From Globisporangium splendens (Eukaryota > Oomycota > Peronosporomycetes > Pythiales > Pythiaceae), in contig VFIW01000025.1 in NCBI GenBank assembly GCA_006386115.1, forward strand, positions 186,001 to 250,000: DNA of 64,000 nucleotides, read 5' to 3'. The notes under the pieces were generated by a model. The model made no database searches, was not told the DNA's origin, and saw only the letters and a list, made by a program, of their open reading frames with translations. Below, one piece after another: positions 1-9,410 of the stretch; the first letter of the stretch is position 1; every line of letters starts with the position of its first letter. Both the position numbers and the translations under genes were made by a program.

Positions 1-53
1 GATGTGCATGGAACGACACCTTCTGCCCGTTCAAGTCTCTTGTTGCCATGATG

Positions 54-1391
54 TCACAGTCCATTGCGGAGTGAACTGCGGTAGATCTTGGCGTTCGCCA
101 CGTCCAGCGTCAGTAGCTCGTCGCTGTTGAAAAACAGTAGCGGCGGCGCCTCGTTCTCCCCTCTCGACGACGGGAAGTAGTGCAGGCGACCGCCACACAG
201 CACCGAGTCGGTCTTCTCGCCGTCGTCGCGCAAGTCTGTGCCCAGCGAGCCGGCACCAAAGTCCGAGAACGCGTACTGGGTCTCGGCGAGCTCGCACGCG
301 AGGAAGAAGAGCTCCTTGTCGCCGTCGGACGGCGGTAGCGGCACGTCATTCTGCGCCACGAACGACGCCAGGATCGCCGTCGCGCGCGGCTGCTTGTTCT
401 TGTTCCACAGCAGCAACGACGAGTCCATCTGGTGACCAGCGCGCAGGTTCCACGCGTGGCTCGAGACCAGAAAGTCGCTCGGCGCGAAGCGCAGCTTGAT
501 CGGAATCGGGTTCTCCTTCGTTGACGGTTCTCGCGTGATGGTCGCCAGCAGCCGGAACGGCGACACGTCGAACCTCGACATGTACATGTGCAGCTCACTG
601 AACTGCTGGTCGTCGCCGTCGGCCATGAACGCTGCTGGAGCCCGCTTCGCCAGGAACGCCTGGTCGCCACTCACGCGGTCGTGGAAGAACAGCGTTCCCG
701 TGCGCGTGTACTTGTCGTGGTCCCAGAGCGCCATCGGGTTCTGGAACAACAGCGTGTCGGCGTCCAGCAGCATCACCTGCTCGAAGCGCGAGAACACGAC
801 CGACAGCACCTTGGTGGGGAACCCGCGGAACTGGCGCTGGCACTGCTCCGTGCTCTCGCAAAACAGACGCTGCGAGTCGTTGAACACGTTCGTGGCGTCT
901 GCGGCCTGCGCGCACACGTCGTAGACGCGCACGAGGAGGTCCATGTGCTCGAGTCTGTTGGCGAGGTCGGGCGCCAGGTCGTCGCCGCAATGCGGGATCT
1001 CGATCGGAACGTCTTCGTCGAAGGCGCGGAGTTCGAGGAGCATGGCCATCCCCAGGTGCGCGATGTCGTCAAACAGCGGCAGCACGACGCCGCGCGGGAT
1101 GCTCGTCTGCTGGGCGTAATGCGAGATGCTGAGTGCAAACTGCTGAAGCGTCTTGGTGCGCTGAGGTTGTTCGGCCACAGGAATGCTATCCTCGTTGTCG
1201 ACGCGAGCAGCTTCTTCTACTTTTGAGTCGAGCGACTGCACACTGCGAAACACGCGCGTGTGGGGCATGGTGTCCGTCAAGATCATGAAAACCACGCTGG
1301 ATGCCAGGAAAATCATCCCGAATCCGACGATGAGCACCATTTTCTGCATCATGTGCAGCGGGACGCTGGCCTTGGACTTGCGATCCTTCAT
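54..1391 (-). CDS. GT71 (MNN1-like) mannosyltransferase paralogue, shortened C-terminus
   Basis: Predicted type II Golgi glycosyltransferase of the GT71 / Mannosyl_trans3 (MNN1-like alpha-1,3-mannosyltransferase) type, 445 residues from the ATG at 1391. After a short basic tail a hydrophobic signal anchor (about residues 15-40) precedes a lumenal domain with the family blocks: RGVVLPLFDDIAHLGM, HCGDD, the metal-binding DxD (LLDADTLLFQNP), a FFHDR block and a C-terminal ELFFLACELAETQYAFSDFG block. The open frame extends upstream to 1601, but ATG 1391 matches the anchor position in the paralogues, and an initiator-like CATTCACCGTG lies about 40 bases upstream. Compared with the four other copies in this window it stops right after the 'IYRS' position and so lacks roughly 50 residues present in all of them. 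It may be a less active or decaying copy. Family call confident; substrate inferred. Confidence 0.75.
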   Translation of the reverse strand: MKDRKSKASVPLHMMQKMVLIVGFGMIFLASSVVFMILTDTMPHTRVFRSVQSLDSKVEEAARVDNEDSIPVAEQPQRTKTLQQFALSISHYAQQTSIPRGVVLPLFDDIAHLGMAMLLELRAFDEDVPIEIPHCGDDLAPDLANRLEHMDLLVRVYDVCAQAADATNVFNDSQRLFCESTEQCQRQFRGFPTKVLSVVFSRFEQVMLLDADTLLFQNPMALWDHDKYTRTGTLFFHDRVSGDQAFLAKRAPAAFMADGDDQQFSELHMYMSRFDVSPFRLLATITREPSTKENPIPIKLRFAPSDFLVSSHAWNLRAGHQMDSSLLLWNKNKQPRATAILASFVAQNDVPLPPSDGDKELFFLACELAETQYAFSDFGAGSLGTDLRDDGEKTDSVLCGGRLHYFPSSRGENEAPPLLFFNSDELLTLDVANAKIYRSSLRNGL

Positions 1392-2977
1392 CGGCGAATT
1401 GGCCTTGGAAGGGATTTGGATTCGCGGCTTCACGGTGAATGGAGCGGGTACAACTCGGAGGCTTGGCCCCGAGCGCGGAGAATGAAGAATGCGGTCGGAG
1501 AGACTCGGCAAGTGCCCTCCAGGCTCTTGAAGAGAGTTGGCTACTGTTCCACCGCCACCTTTAGGGTTTGCTGGACGCGCACAAAGCAACGGCACGCTCA
1601 CAAGTAAAGCGTGCTAGTCGCAGTGTCCGAATTCCATTGTGAACAGGCGAGTGGGACGTTCGAGTTGGATACACACGAAAAATTTAGTCTTGTGTCGAAA
1701 CTGTTGGCAGACAATTCGGTGGAAAGAACCCTTCAATATTCATCCCTGGCGCCAAAGACTCTTGCGGCCACACGGAGTCCAGGTGTGCGGCTCGGAAGTA
1801 CCTGAGTCTGACATTGAGCCACGAGAGGTTGTGTCAGCCAACATGCGAAGAGAGATACTTCGCTGGAGCCCTTTTGTCGAGTGTATGCCCGTCAGCACCA
1901 TCCATTCTTCTTGCTAGGACCAATTTCGTGGGCGACTATTTACTCCATCACTTGCAACAGGACTGACTGCTTTCAAAGAAGACGCTCTGGCAACGCGTGA
2001 CTCGATAAAGCCAATGAGCGAAGGCAACGGCTTGAGTGGTAATCTTAATTACATCAGCAGCATGGCTGTTGTACTACCAACAACCTGAGTTCGTGAGAAA
2101 CAAGATCAGTTATGTGCCAGCCGACGAGCACCTTTGTTCTTGAGCTGACACTCAGCTCCGATTACTCACAGCGGAGCGATTGTGCGTGTTTATTGGATTC
2201 CTACTGATTGATCGGGAGAGTTTACACAATTATGAATGAAGCAGTAGCAGAGGACCCAAAGGGATACTGACTTTTCCTGGTCTCAAGCTTGTCTGATCTG
2301 AGGTTTGACTTCATCCTTGAAGCCATAATTGCAATGCAGCCTGAACTGCAGGTTTCTCTGTGGCGCACATGGAACTGCGGTACAGTAGGGATTCATTTCG
2401 AGTCGCATGGGGGCTGGCGATGCGTGTCATGCAAGGCTACTGCTGTTCTGTTTTGCTTTGCGTGAGAAATAAATACGTCCCGTCTCTCGCACGATCACCA
2501 CTCACCGCTCGCACAAATGGAAAAATGAGACAACACCCATGATCATCACTCACCACCCGAACTGACCGAACAAAAACGCGACAGCACACAAACAATCCAC
2601 AGCTTCGCGGACGTGTGGTTGAACGGTGGTGTCGCTGCTGTGTGCGTGCATGTAGAAAGGTAATGCCTTTCTTCACTTTCCTATAGCTGAAGCTCATCAC
2701 CACCCAGAGTTTCTTGAAGATGTGGCAGACCCTTTCAGTCGAGCACCAAGGATTCAGACTCAGCTTTACACTCAGGAGGATGTAATGTTAAGTAGGTGAA
2801 GCTTCGCTGCGTATTCGAGTACCACAGACAATGTCCGCACCAAGGATTTACCAAGAAAAAGGAAAGAGTGCATTTGATTTGCTTATGCCGACAGAGAGAA
2901 AAAGCAGGTACACGTAAATTAAAACGTTCTGAAGCGACAACATACAACATGCAAGCTTAAGACAGTTTAGGAGAACC
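1392..2977. other. Intergenic, no gene seen
   Basis: About 1.6 kb between the 5' end of the first GT71 copy and the 3' end of the nitrate transporter. Only short open frames without recognisable domains are present. The part next to 1391 should hold the GT71 promoter. Confidence 0.6.
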
Positions 2978-4555
2978 CTACACGTGATCCAATGATCCCG
3001 CCTTGGCTTTCTCGTCGCGCTCATCTTCGTCGATGATCACGTCGTTATCTTCGCCGCACTCAGTCGCAGCCGTGCTGCCGTGGACCGAGTTGTCTTTGCT
3101 CCACACTGTCCGCTCGCCTGTGATCTGAATCCCCGCCGAGAGAACCGCAGCGACCGCGACAAAGATACTCAAGTATCGAAAAGACTTGCGGCGGTCGACC
3201 ACGCCTTTGAAGAGGAAGCCCCAACAGAGACCGCCGACGTTGCCACCGGCACCGACGACTCCGGAGGTCGCGCCAGTGAACTTTGGTGCCACGTAAGGCA
3301 CGATGCCGTAGGTGCTCCCTGTGCACGCCTGCACGAAGATGCCGAAGATGACAAGGCACGGGATGCTCCACGACAGCGAGTGAAACCGACTGTACAAGTA
3401 CAAGAAGATGGCTTGGCCCGCAAACACGACAAACTGGATGCAGATGCGGCCTTTCATTTCAAACCGACTGTTAGCCAGGTCGGACGCATATCCCCCCGCA
3501 TAACGGGCAAAAATGCACATAAGTCCAAAGAGCGACGAGATGAGACTGGCTTTGGTCTGGGTCAACATGCGGCATTTGGACGCATCCGTGGCAGCGTCAC
3601 AGCCAGCCTTGGTAAAGTCTTCGTAGTAGTACAAGCTGAGCACGTTGTGCACCTGAAGTTCGACCCCAAAGGAGCACGCGTACTGGAACGCGAGGATCCA
3701 TGTGACTGGCATCTTGGCCACGACCAGCAACGCCTTCTTCATGTCCATCTTGACTTTGACTGGAGCGTCGCTCAGTGGCTCGTCGAACTTCTTGAGCTGC
3801 GAGTAATTGCCCTGAGGACAGTCGTCCGAGTAGTAGTAGAGGCATATGCCGACAATGACCATGAAGACTGCCGGGACGATCAGCGTGATGCGCCAGCCCG
3901 TGTTGTCCGACACGCTGCCGTTGATAGTGACCAAGTCAAAGATGAAAGGCGTGATGAGGTACGTCGCGCCCGCACCGAGGTTGCCCCATCCAGCGGCGAG
4001 TGCGTTGGCGCTACCGACGACTTGCTTTGAGAACATCACCGAGGTCCAGTACGCCGTCGCGACAAAGGAGCAGCCCACGAGACCGATAGCGAAACGCACG
4101 GCCATGAAACTGGTGTAGTTGGTCACGAACGCAGCGGACGCCACAGGAATAGCTCCGACTACGAGCAGCACGGCTTGCACAGTGCGAGAGCCATAGCGAT
4201 CACACATGGGACCAGCGATGACCCGACCGAGGATCGTGCTGGAGACAGACATGATGTTGGAGTTGGCGACTTGGTCGGACGTGAGGTGCAGCTGTTTCTT
4301 GATCGTCGGCATCAGCGGCGGGATCGAGAACCAGCCAAAGAACGCGATGAAGAACGAAAGCCACGCGAAGTGGAACGCGCGCATGTGCGGCCGCTGGAAG
4401 CTGAGCAGCTTGATCTCCGTGGCTCGGTCCTCCTGCATGGGATCCGTGGCGATGGGGAAGTCATAGCGACGCTGGAAGCGCACAGCTTTGGCTTCCTCGG
4501 CGGGTGTCGTGGGGCTCTGCAGTCCGCTGTGGTAGTTCGTAGCAGGAGATGCCAT
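2978..4555 (-). CDS. NRT2: High-affinity nitrate/nitrite transporter (NRT2/NNP family, MFS)
   Basis: Major facilitator of the nitrate-nitrite porter family, 525 residues, expected in the plasma membrane as a proton-coupled nitrate importer. Visible: cytoplasmic N-terminus, about 12 hydrophobic segments, the MFS loop motif (GRVIAGPMCDRYGSR), and both nitrate signatures, AAGWGNLGAG (about residue 190) and VGAGGNVGGLCWG (about residue 435). A hydrophilic acidic C-terminal tail ends DEDERDEKAKAG. The open frame continues to 4690, but an almost perfect oomycete initiator at 4620-4640 puts the transcription start downstream of that ATG, so MASPATNYHSG at 4555 is chosen. It is transcribed divergently from nitrate reductase and forms a cluster with it and nitrite reductase. 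No intron. Confidence 0.93.
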   Translation of the reverse strand: MASPATNYHSGLQSPTTPAEEAKAVRFQRRYDFPIATDPMQEDRATEIKLLSFQRPHMRAFHFAWLSFFIAFFGWFSIPPLMPTIKKQLHLTSDQVANSNIMSVSSTILGRVIAGPMCDRYGSRTVQAVLLVVGAIPVASAAFVTNYTSFMAVRFAIGLVGCSFVATAYWTSVMFSKQVVGSANALAAGWGNLGAGATYLITPFIFDLVTINGSVSDNTGWRITLIVPAVFMVIVGICLYYYSDDCPQGNYSQLKKFDEPLSDAPVKVKMDMKKALLVVAKMPVTWILAFQYACSFGVELQVHNVLSLYYYEDFTKAGCDAATDASKCRMLTQTKASLISSLFGLMCIFARYAGGYASDLANSRFEMKGRICIQFVVFAGQAIFLYLYSRFHSLSWSIPCLVIFGIFVQACTGSTYGIVPYVAPKFTGATSGVVGAGGNVGGLCWGFLFKGVVDRRKSFRYLSIFVAVAAVLSAGIQITGERTVWSKDNSVHGSTAATECGEDNDVIIDEDERDEKAKAGSLDHV

Positions 4556-4619
4556 AGTTCTTGCCGTCGTGATGTTGTGATTTTTCTTGGTGGGTCTTGT
4601 ATTTGGATGTTGCGGAAGC

Positions 4620-4640
4620 CGGCAAATTGGAAAATGAGCT
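4620..4640 (-). promoter_or_regulatory. Oomycete initiator (Inr + flanking element) of NRT2
   Basis: Reading the minus strand, GCTCATTTTCCAATTTG matches the published oomycete core promoter consensus GCTCATTYYNCAWTTTT. It lies about 65-85 bases upstream of the ATG at 4555 and downstream of the more distal in-frame ATG at 4690, which decides the start. Confidence 0.8.
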
Positions 4641-4645
4641 GGCGA

Positions 4646-4655
4646 GTGAGTCACC
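4646..4655 (+). promoter_or_regulatory. TGAGTCA bZIP-type site, NRT2 promoter
   Basis: GTGAGTCACC immediately upstream (in the NRT2 sense) of the initiator. The same ten bases occur in the nitrate reductase promoter at 6062-6071. TGASTCA is the classical AP-1/Gcn4-type bZIP half-site pair. Function here is inferred. Confidence 0.45.
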
Positions 4656-5112
4656 AAGAAAGGGAAAAAGCCCAACTTCGTATAACTCACTAGCGCACAT
4701 GGGTCGGCGGTACGCGCGGGACGTCAACAGACTTGAAGGAGGAAGGATAGGCTGGTATATCGGATGGGAAGAGCTACAAAGAGAGCCCAGACACTCTGAC
4801 AAGCACCAGGTGGGTGTCTTTTTCCGCTGGTCAGTCTGTGGGAGCAGGCATTCCACCGTTGCTTTAGTTTAGATCGGTGGCAACGGAACCAGGCATCACG
4901 GGAAGGATGTCATGAGCGAATCACAACGGCGCGGACCCCAACTACGCGTAAGGCGTCACGCGCATTGTGTCGTCGTCACTCTCCTCCTTCACTTCACCAG
5001 CGATGCAGCTTAAACGAAAGAAAAACGAGGCGCGCAAATCAAAATATGCATAGCAGACGACGCAGCGCGTGTCGACAGCTTCAATCACGTCAAAGTCGCA
5101 CGTGAAAAGGAG

Positions 5113-5121
5113 ATGACTCAT
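5113..5121 (+). promoter_or_regulatory. TGACTCA bZIP-type site, NRT2/NR intergenic
   Basis: ATGACTCAT in the middle of the divergent region, same core as at 4646, 6062 and 9089. Function inferred only. Confidence 0.35.
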
Positions 5122-6061
5122 GTGTTGCGAGGGGCTCAGAATGGAGTTGGTCGAGATCTCTCTCTCTCTAAAGCGTCATATGCTTCATCGGACACATGTA
5201 GCATTGCATTCAAACGCAAACCAATTTGAACTGTTTGCCAGCACACAACTGTTTTGCAATATTGAATATAGGGATTGTATAACTTGTGGTGCTGGATGCA
5301 TTGGGAGGTAAATGACAAAGACCCCGCCAGCCCAGTCGGTTTGTGCAAACAAAACACGCAGAAAGAGGAGCAACCTGCCGCGTAACCACGGAAAGATGGA
5401 GCGACTCACGATTGCGTCTGTTAGAGGAGACTGACTGAACCGCTTGGATCGCCCAACTCGCTCCATTCTCGCGCTCTCCATCCTGCTCATCCCCTGTGGA
5501 GGAAATCGGAACCCTCCCCCGCTTCAGTGGCTACGCCATGACGCGCGGCGCGTCGATTCCTGAAGCGTGTCTCTGATTGAGCTGCTTGGGTGTCGACGCG
5601 CAGGCTCGCAGCAGGTGGTTCAGGTGGTTCATCGCCAACTTCAACGTGTACCGTAGGTTCAAACAGTGAGTACAGTACTGCAACCACAAATTCACAGTCC
5701 TCCAAGGTTTGCGGTCGTGTCTGCTGGGCACGGCATCGAGCCCATCTTCCCAGCAAATCATGCATCCCCCTTTCTAGTAGCGTCCATCTGCCTCGTCCAC
5801 GAGCCACCTGGAATTGGGGAGAAGTCATCGCTCAGGAGCTCCCTGTCCCTCCCACGGTTTTCCTTTCTCCCCCTCTCCCTTAAAGCGAAAGGAGATGCAA
5901 CGTGCCCCTGTCTGGAGTTGCCGCTTGGATTCGAGTGAGCCACTCCCAGCGAGCCACGTTGAGTCGGTCACCAAGTTCATCCACGAGCAACGACGAACAG
6001 TGAGCCTCGCGAAGGAAAAGACAGCGATCTAATGCTTCTGGTGCGTGGTGGGAACACCCAG

Positions 6062-6071
6062 GTGAGTCACC
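6062..6071 (+). promoter_or_regulatory. TGAGTCA bZIP-type site, nitrate reductase promoter
   Basis: GTGAGTCACC, identical over ten bases to the NRT2 promoter site, about 165 bases upstream of the nitrate reductase ATG. Function inferred. Confidence 0.45.
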
Positions 6072-6232
6072 CGAAATTGTCGCGTGCACAGATCCGAGCA
6101 CCGGCGTCATGGCTTTGTTGAGCGCCACGACTGTTGCACAGAAATGGTCGAGGACCAGACCAGTTATCAATCTGTTCCTTCACGTGCACACAGGCTTTTT
6201 CGAGACCACCAAGCGACCCGAAACCCCCAAGC

Positions 6233-8740
6233 ATGGTTACAGCAATCGAGGCCAAGATCGACCCGCGCGATATTGGCACACCCGACGCCTGGATCTCACG
6301 CCATCCAGAGCTCATCCGTCTCACTGGTCGTCATCCTTTCAACTGCGAGCCTCCGTTGGAGCACCTCCGCACGTTCATCACTCCGACTGCAGTGCATTAC
6401 GTCCGCAACCATGGCGCCGTGCCGCGGTTGGGCTGGGACTCACACCGCTTCCAAGTTGACGGTCTTGTCGATCGAACCCACTCCTTCACGATGCGCGATC
6501 TCCTCGAGACATTTCAAGACCAAGTCGTATCGCTGCCCGTGCTGCTCGTGTGCGCGGGTAACCGCCGCAAGGAGCAGAACATGATCAAGAAATCCATTGG
6601 CTTCAACTGGGGCGCCGGCGCGGCATCGACTGCGGAGTGGACAGGCATTCCATTGCACGCTCTGTTGACTTACTGCGGTGTCGACCGTGAAAAAACCAAG
6701 TTTGTCTGGTTCGAAGGCGCCGACACGCTCCCCAAGAACAACTACGGCACGTGCATCCCTGCGCGCACGGCACTGGACCCGTCCTGCGACGTGCTTGTGG
6801 CTTGGAAAATGAACGGCGAGCTGTTGAGTCCCGACCACGGGTTTCCATTGCGACTCATCGTGCCGGGTCATATCGGTGGTCGCATGGTGAAATGGCTCGC
6901 TCGGATCCACGTGAGCGACCGCGAGTCGGACAACCACCACCATCTCCACGACAACCGCGTGCTGCCCTCCCACATCGACGCCGAGACTGCGACTGCCGAG
7001 AACTGGTGGTCCAAGCCGGAATTTGCCATCCAAGAACTCAACGTCAACTCGGTGCTGCTGTCCCCGGCTCACACCGAGGTGCTCGATCTCAAGAATGCTT
7101 CGTCTCCCGCAGACGGGACCTACAGAGTCAGCGGCTACGCGTATTCCGGTGGCGGTCGACGCATTATTCGCGTCGAAGTGACGCTCGACGACGGTATGGC
7201 GTGGGAGAATTGTCGCATCCAGTACACGGAGAAGCCTAATGCGTACGGGAAAATGTGGTGTTGGGTGCAGTATGAGCTCCAGATCCCACTCCAGAAGCTC
7301 GTCTCTGCCCAAGAAATCTGTGTTCGAGCTTGGGACTCGTCGATGAACACGCAGCCAGAGTATCCGACCTGGAACGTCATGGGCATGATGAACAACCCGT
7401 GGTTTCGTGTCCGCATCAGCCAGCGTGGAGACGACGAGTTTTACTTCGAGCACCCAACTCAAGTCGGTGGTCAGAAAGAAGGGTGGATGGTGCCTGGTAA
7501 AGGACAAACTCGTCCAGTCAAGAGCAGTGGATTCATTGACACGAAGAAAGAAGAGCAAGAAACGGACATGGTTGCTAAGACCAAACCGCTGAGTCCACGC
7601 CTCGCTGGCTTACCGGTCATCACGGCCGAAGAGGTCGCCAAGCACACTACCGAGGAAAGCTGCTGGTTCATCTGTCGTGGGCTGGTTTACGATGCAACGC
7701 CGTTCTTGAAGATTCACCCCGGCGGTGCAAGCAGCATCCTGCTTAGCGCAGGCACGGACTGCACGGATGAGTTTGAGTCTATCCATTCGACCAAGGCATG
7801 GGCGATGTTGGAACCGTACTGCATCGGAGTCTGTCCTTCCCAAGTAGAGGCACTGGAACCGCCAAAGGCAACGCCTGCTCCCCAAAAGCAGCAATGCACT
7901 CAAGACAGCGGCGACAATCTTTACGCCTTGAATGGGTCATCCCAGCGCATTCCCTTGGTACTGATCTCGAAAGAGCAGGTGAGCCACGACACGAGAATCT
8001 TCCGGTTTGCTCTACCCGCAAAAGAGATGCGTCTTGGGTTGCCCACTGGGAGGCATGTCTTTCTCTACGCCAAGATCAACGGGAAGACCGTTGTGCGCGC
8101 GTACACGCCAATCTCATCGAACGATGACAAAGACGCCGGTTTTGTGTCGTTCCTGATCAAGGTGTACTTCGCCGGTGAGAATCCGGCGTACCCTGAGGGC
8201 GGAGTATTCACGCAGCACCTGGAGAGTCTGCATTTAGGTTCTCAGATCGAGATGAAAGGACCTATCGGTCACTTCACGTACTACTCGCAAGGCATCTTCA
8301 CACTCGAGAGCAGCAGCAAGTTGCACGCAACCAAGTTTGGGTTTATCGCTGGCGGTACAGGGATCACGCCAATCTTCCAGATCATGCGCGCCATCCTCAC
8401 TGATCCTCTGGACCAGACGAAAGTGTCTCTCATCTACTGTGTGCGCACTGCCAAAGATCTCCTGCTTCGCAATGAGCTCAAAGAGCTGCAGAAACTGAAG
8501 CCAGCAAACTGCAAGATCTTCTTCACGCTAACCGAATTGACCGCGAACGACAAGGTCTTTTTCGCCAAGTCAAGCCACTTTGGCACGACGCGGATTAATT
8601 TGGAGATGATCGAGCGCGTGATCGGGTGTGATGCGTCCCACATCGGAATGTGTGGCCCCACAGGCATGATCGAGCAAGCGTGCATCCCTGCGCTGCGTGA
8701 ACTTCACTACGACATCGACACCCAGGTGACCATCTTTTAA
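6233..8740 (+). CDS. NR: Eukaryotic NAD(P)H:nitrate reductase
   Basis: Cytosolic molybdo-flavo-haemoprotein that reduces nitrate to nitrite, 835 residues, no intron. Domain order is complete: sulfite-oxidase-type molybdopterin domain with the TGRHPFN motif and Mo-ligand Cys107 in VCAGNRR; Mo-cofactor dimerisation domain (about 250-440); cytochrome b5 haem domain with axial His495 (HPGG) and His518; then FAD and NAD(P)H domains with the flavin motif RAYTPISS (Arg622-Ser629), GGTG at 707-710 and the C-terminal CGPTG at 807-811. Start MVTAIEAKIDPRD at 6233 was chosen over the upstream frame extension because conserved sequence begins there. It is divergent from NRT2 and 670 bases upstream of nitrite reductase on the same strand, so the three form one pathway cluster. 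Confidence 0.95.
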   Translation: MVTAIEAKIDPRDIGTPDAWISRHPELIRLTGRHPFNCEPPLEHLRTFITPTAVHYVRNHGAVPRLGWDSHRFQVDGLVDRTHSFTMRDLLETFQDQVVSLPVLLVCAGNRRKEQNMIKKSIGFNWGAGAASTAEWTGIPLHALLTYCGVDREKTKFVWFEGADTLPKNNYGTCIPARTALDPSCDVLVAWKMNGELLSPDHGFPLRLIVPGHIGGRMVKWLARIHVSDRESDNHHHLHDNRVLPSHIDAETATAENWWSKPEFAIQELNVNSVLLSPAHTEVLDLKNASSPADGTYRVSGYAYSGGGRRIIRVEVTLDDGMAWENCRIQYTEKPNAYGKMWCWVQYELQIPLQKLVSAQEICVRAWDSSMNTQPEYPTWNVMGMMNNPWFRVRISQRGDDEFYFEHPTQVGGQKEGWMVPGKGQTRPVKSSGFIDTKKEEQETDMVAKTKPLSPRLAGLPVITAEEVAKHTTEESCWFICRGLVYDATPFLKIHPGGASSILLSAGTDCTDEFESIHSTKAWAMLEPYCIGVCPSQVEALEPPKATPAPQKQQCTQDSGDNLYALNGSSQRIPLVLISKEQVSHDTRIFRFALPAKEMRLGLPTGRHVFLYAKINGKTVVRAYTPISSNDDKDAGFVSFLIKVYFAGENPAYPEGGVFTQHLESLHLGSQIEMKGPIGHFTYYSQGIFTLESSSKLHATKFGFIAGGTGITPIFQIMRAILTDPLDQTKVSLIYCVRTAKDLLLRNELKELQKLKPANCKIFFTLTELTANDKVFFAKSSHFGTTRINLEMIERVIGCDASHIGMCGPTGMIEQACIPALRELHYDIDTQVTIF

Positions 8741-9410
8741 CTGTAAACAATGCCGTTAAAAGCTCCATGTGACTATATAAAAACTGTAAAGCATAGCTCT
8801 CACCTCTTGCTCATGGTCGTCTTGATCCCGAGCGCACATGGACGCGCTACAGCTACGACCTGGACACCCAGCAAAGGTGGCCGTCCGTTAAAATTTTCGT
8901 CATTTGCATGTCAGTGTCGCGAAAATTCATGTCAATATGAAAAAAAATGAACCACACACCTGCGTACCCTTTCCATACTCGCCGCAATCTTGGAGGATCA
9001 CGCGACCATCAATCCAGACGAGACGAGAAGAAAAGAGCTGAAGAAGAAAGAATCAAGCGCTTTTCACGATAACTCACGCGAATTTGAGATGACTCACCCC
9101 ACCCCTGCTTCCAGGGTAACCGTCCATCCCCCTTCGTGTCCATCTTTGTGACGAGAGATCTGTCACATGGACGTCGCAACGTGATTGGCTTCTGAAGACG
9201 CGTCACCGAACAGGATGCTGCTCCATTGTGTTGGTGCTTTGGCACGGTGCGAGGCAGCCCAACCTTTTTTTTCTCTCTCTCTCTCTCTCTCGCTCGCTCT
9301 CATTTTCCAACTTCCCACTGTTGAGTCATCACAAATCAACAATCGCTCATTCCGCTCAAGCTCCAGACACACACCACCAGAACGCACAAGGCACTCGAGA
9401 GATATCAAGG
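8741..9410 (+). promoter_or_regulatory. Nitrate reductase 3' end and nitrite reductase promoter
   Basis: Contains a CT dinucleotide run (9273-9290) directly upstream of an initiator-like TCATTTTCCAACTTCCC (9300-9316), about 95 bases before the nitrite reductase ATG, and a TGACTCACCCC site at 9090-9100. No gene seen. Confidence 0.55.
9089..9100 (+). promoter_or_regulatory. TGACTCA bZIP-type site, nitrite reductase promoter
   Basis: ATGACTCACCCC, sharing TGACTCAC with sites in the NRT2 and nitrate reductase promoters (in one orientation or the other), about 200 bases upstream of the initiator. Function inferred. Confidence 0.4.

Larger units (their letters stand above)
4556..6232. promoter_or_regulatory. 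Divergent promoter region between NRT2 and nitrate reductase
   Basis: About 1.7 kb shared 5' region of two divergent nitrate genes. It holds the NRT2 initiator (4620-4640) and three TGASTCA heptamers (4647-4653, 5114-5120, 6064-6070). No additional gene with a recognisable product was found; the open frames here are short and lack domains. The nitrate reductase start site is not clear: CCTTCACGTGCACACAG at about 6178-6194 is only a weak initiator match. Confidence 0.6.

Noticed and set aside
588..1226. Plus-strand open frame opposite the first GT71 gene
   Set aside because: Antisense shadow; the same shadow pattern appears opposite each GT71 paralogue.
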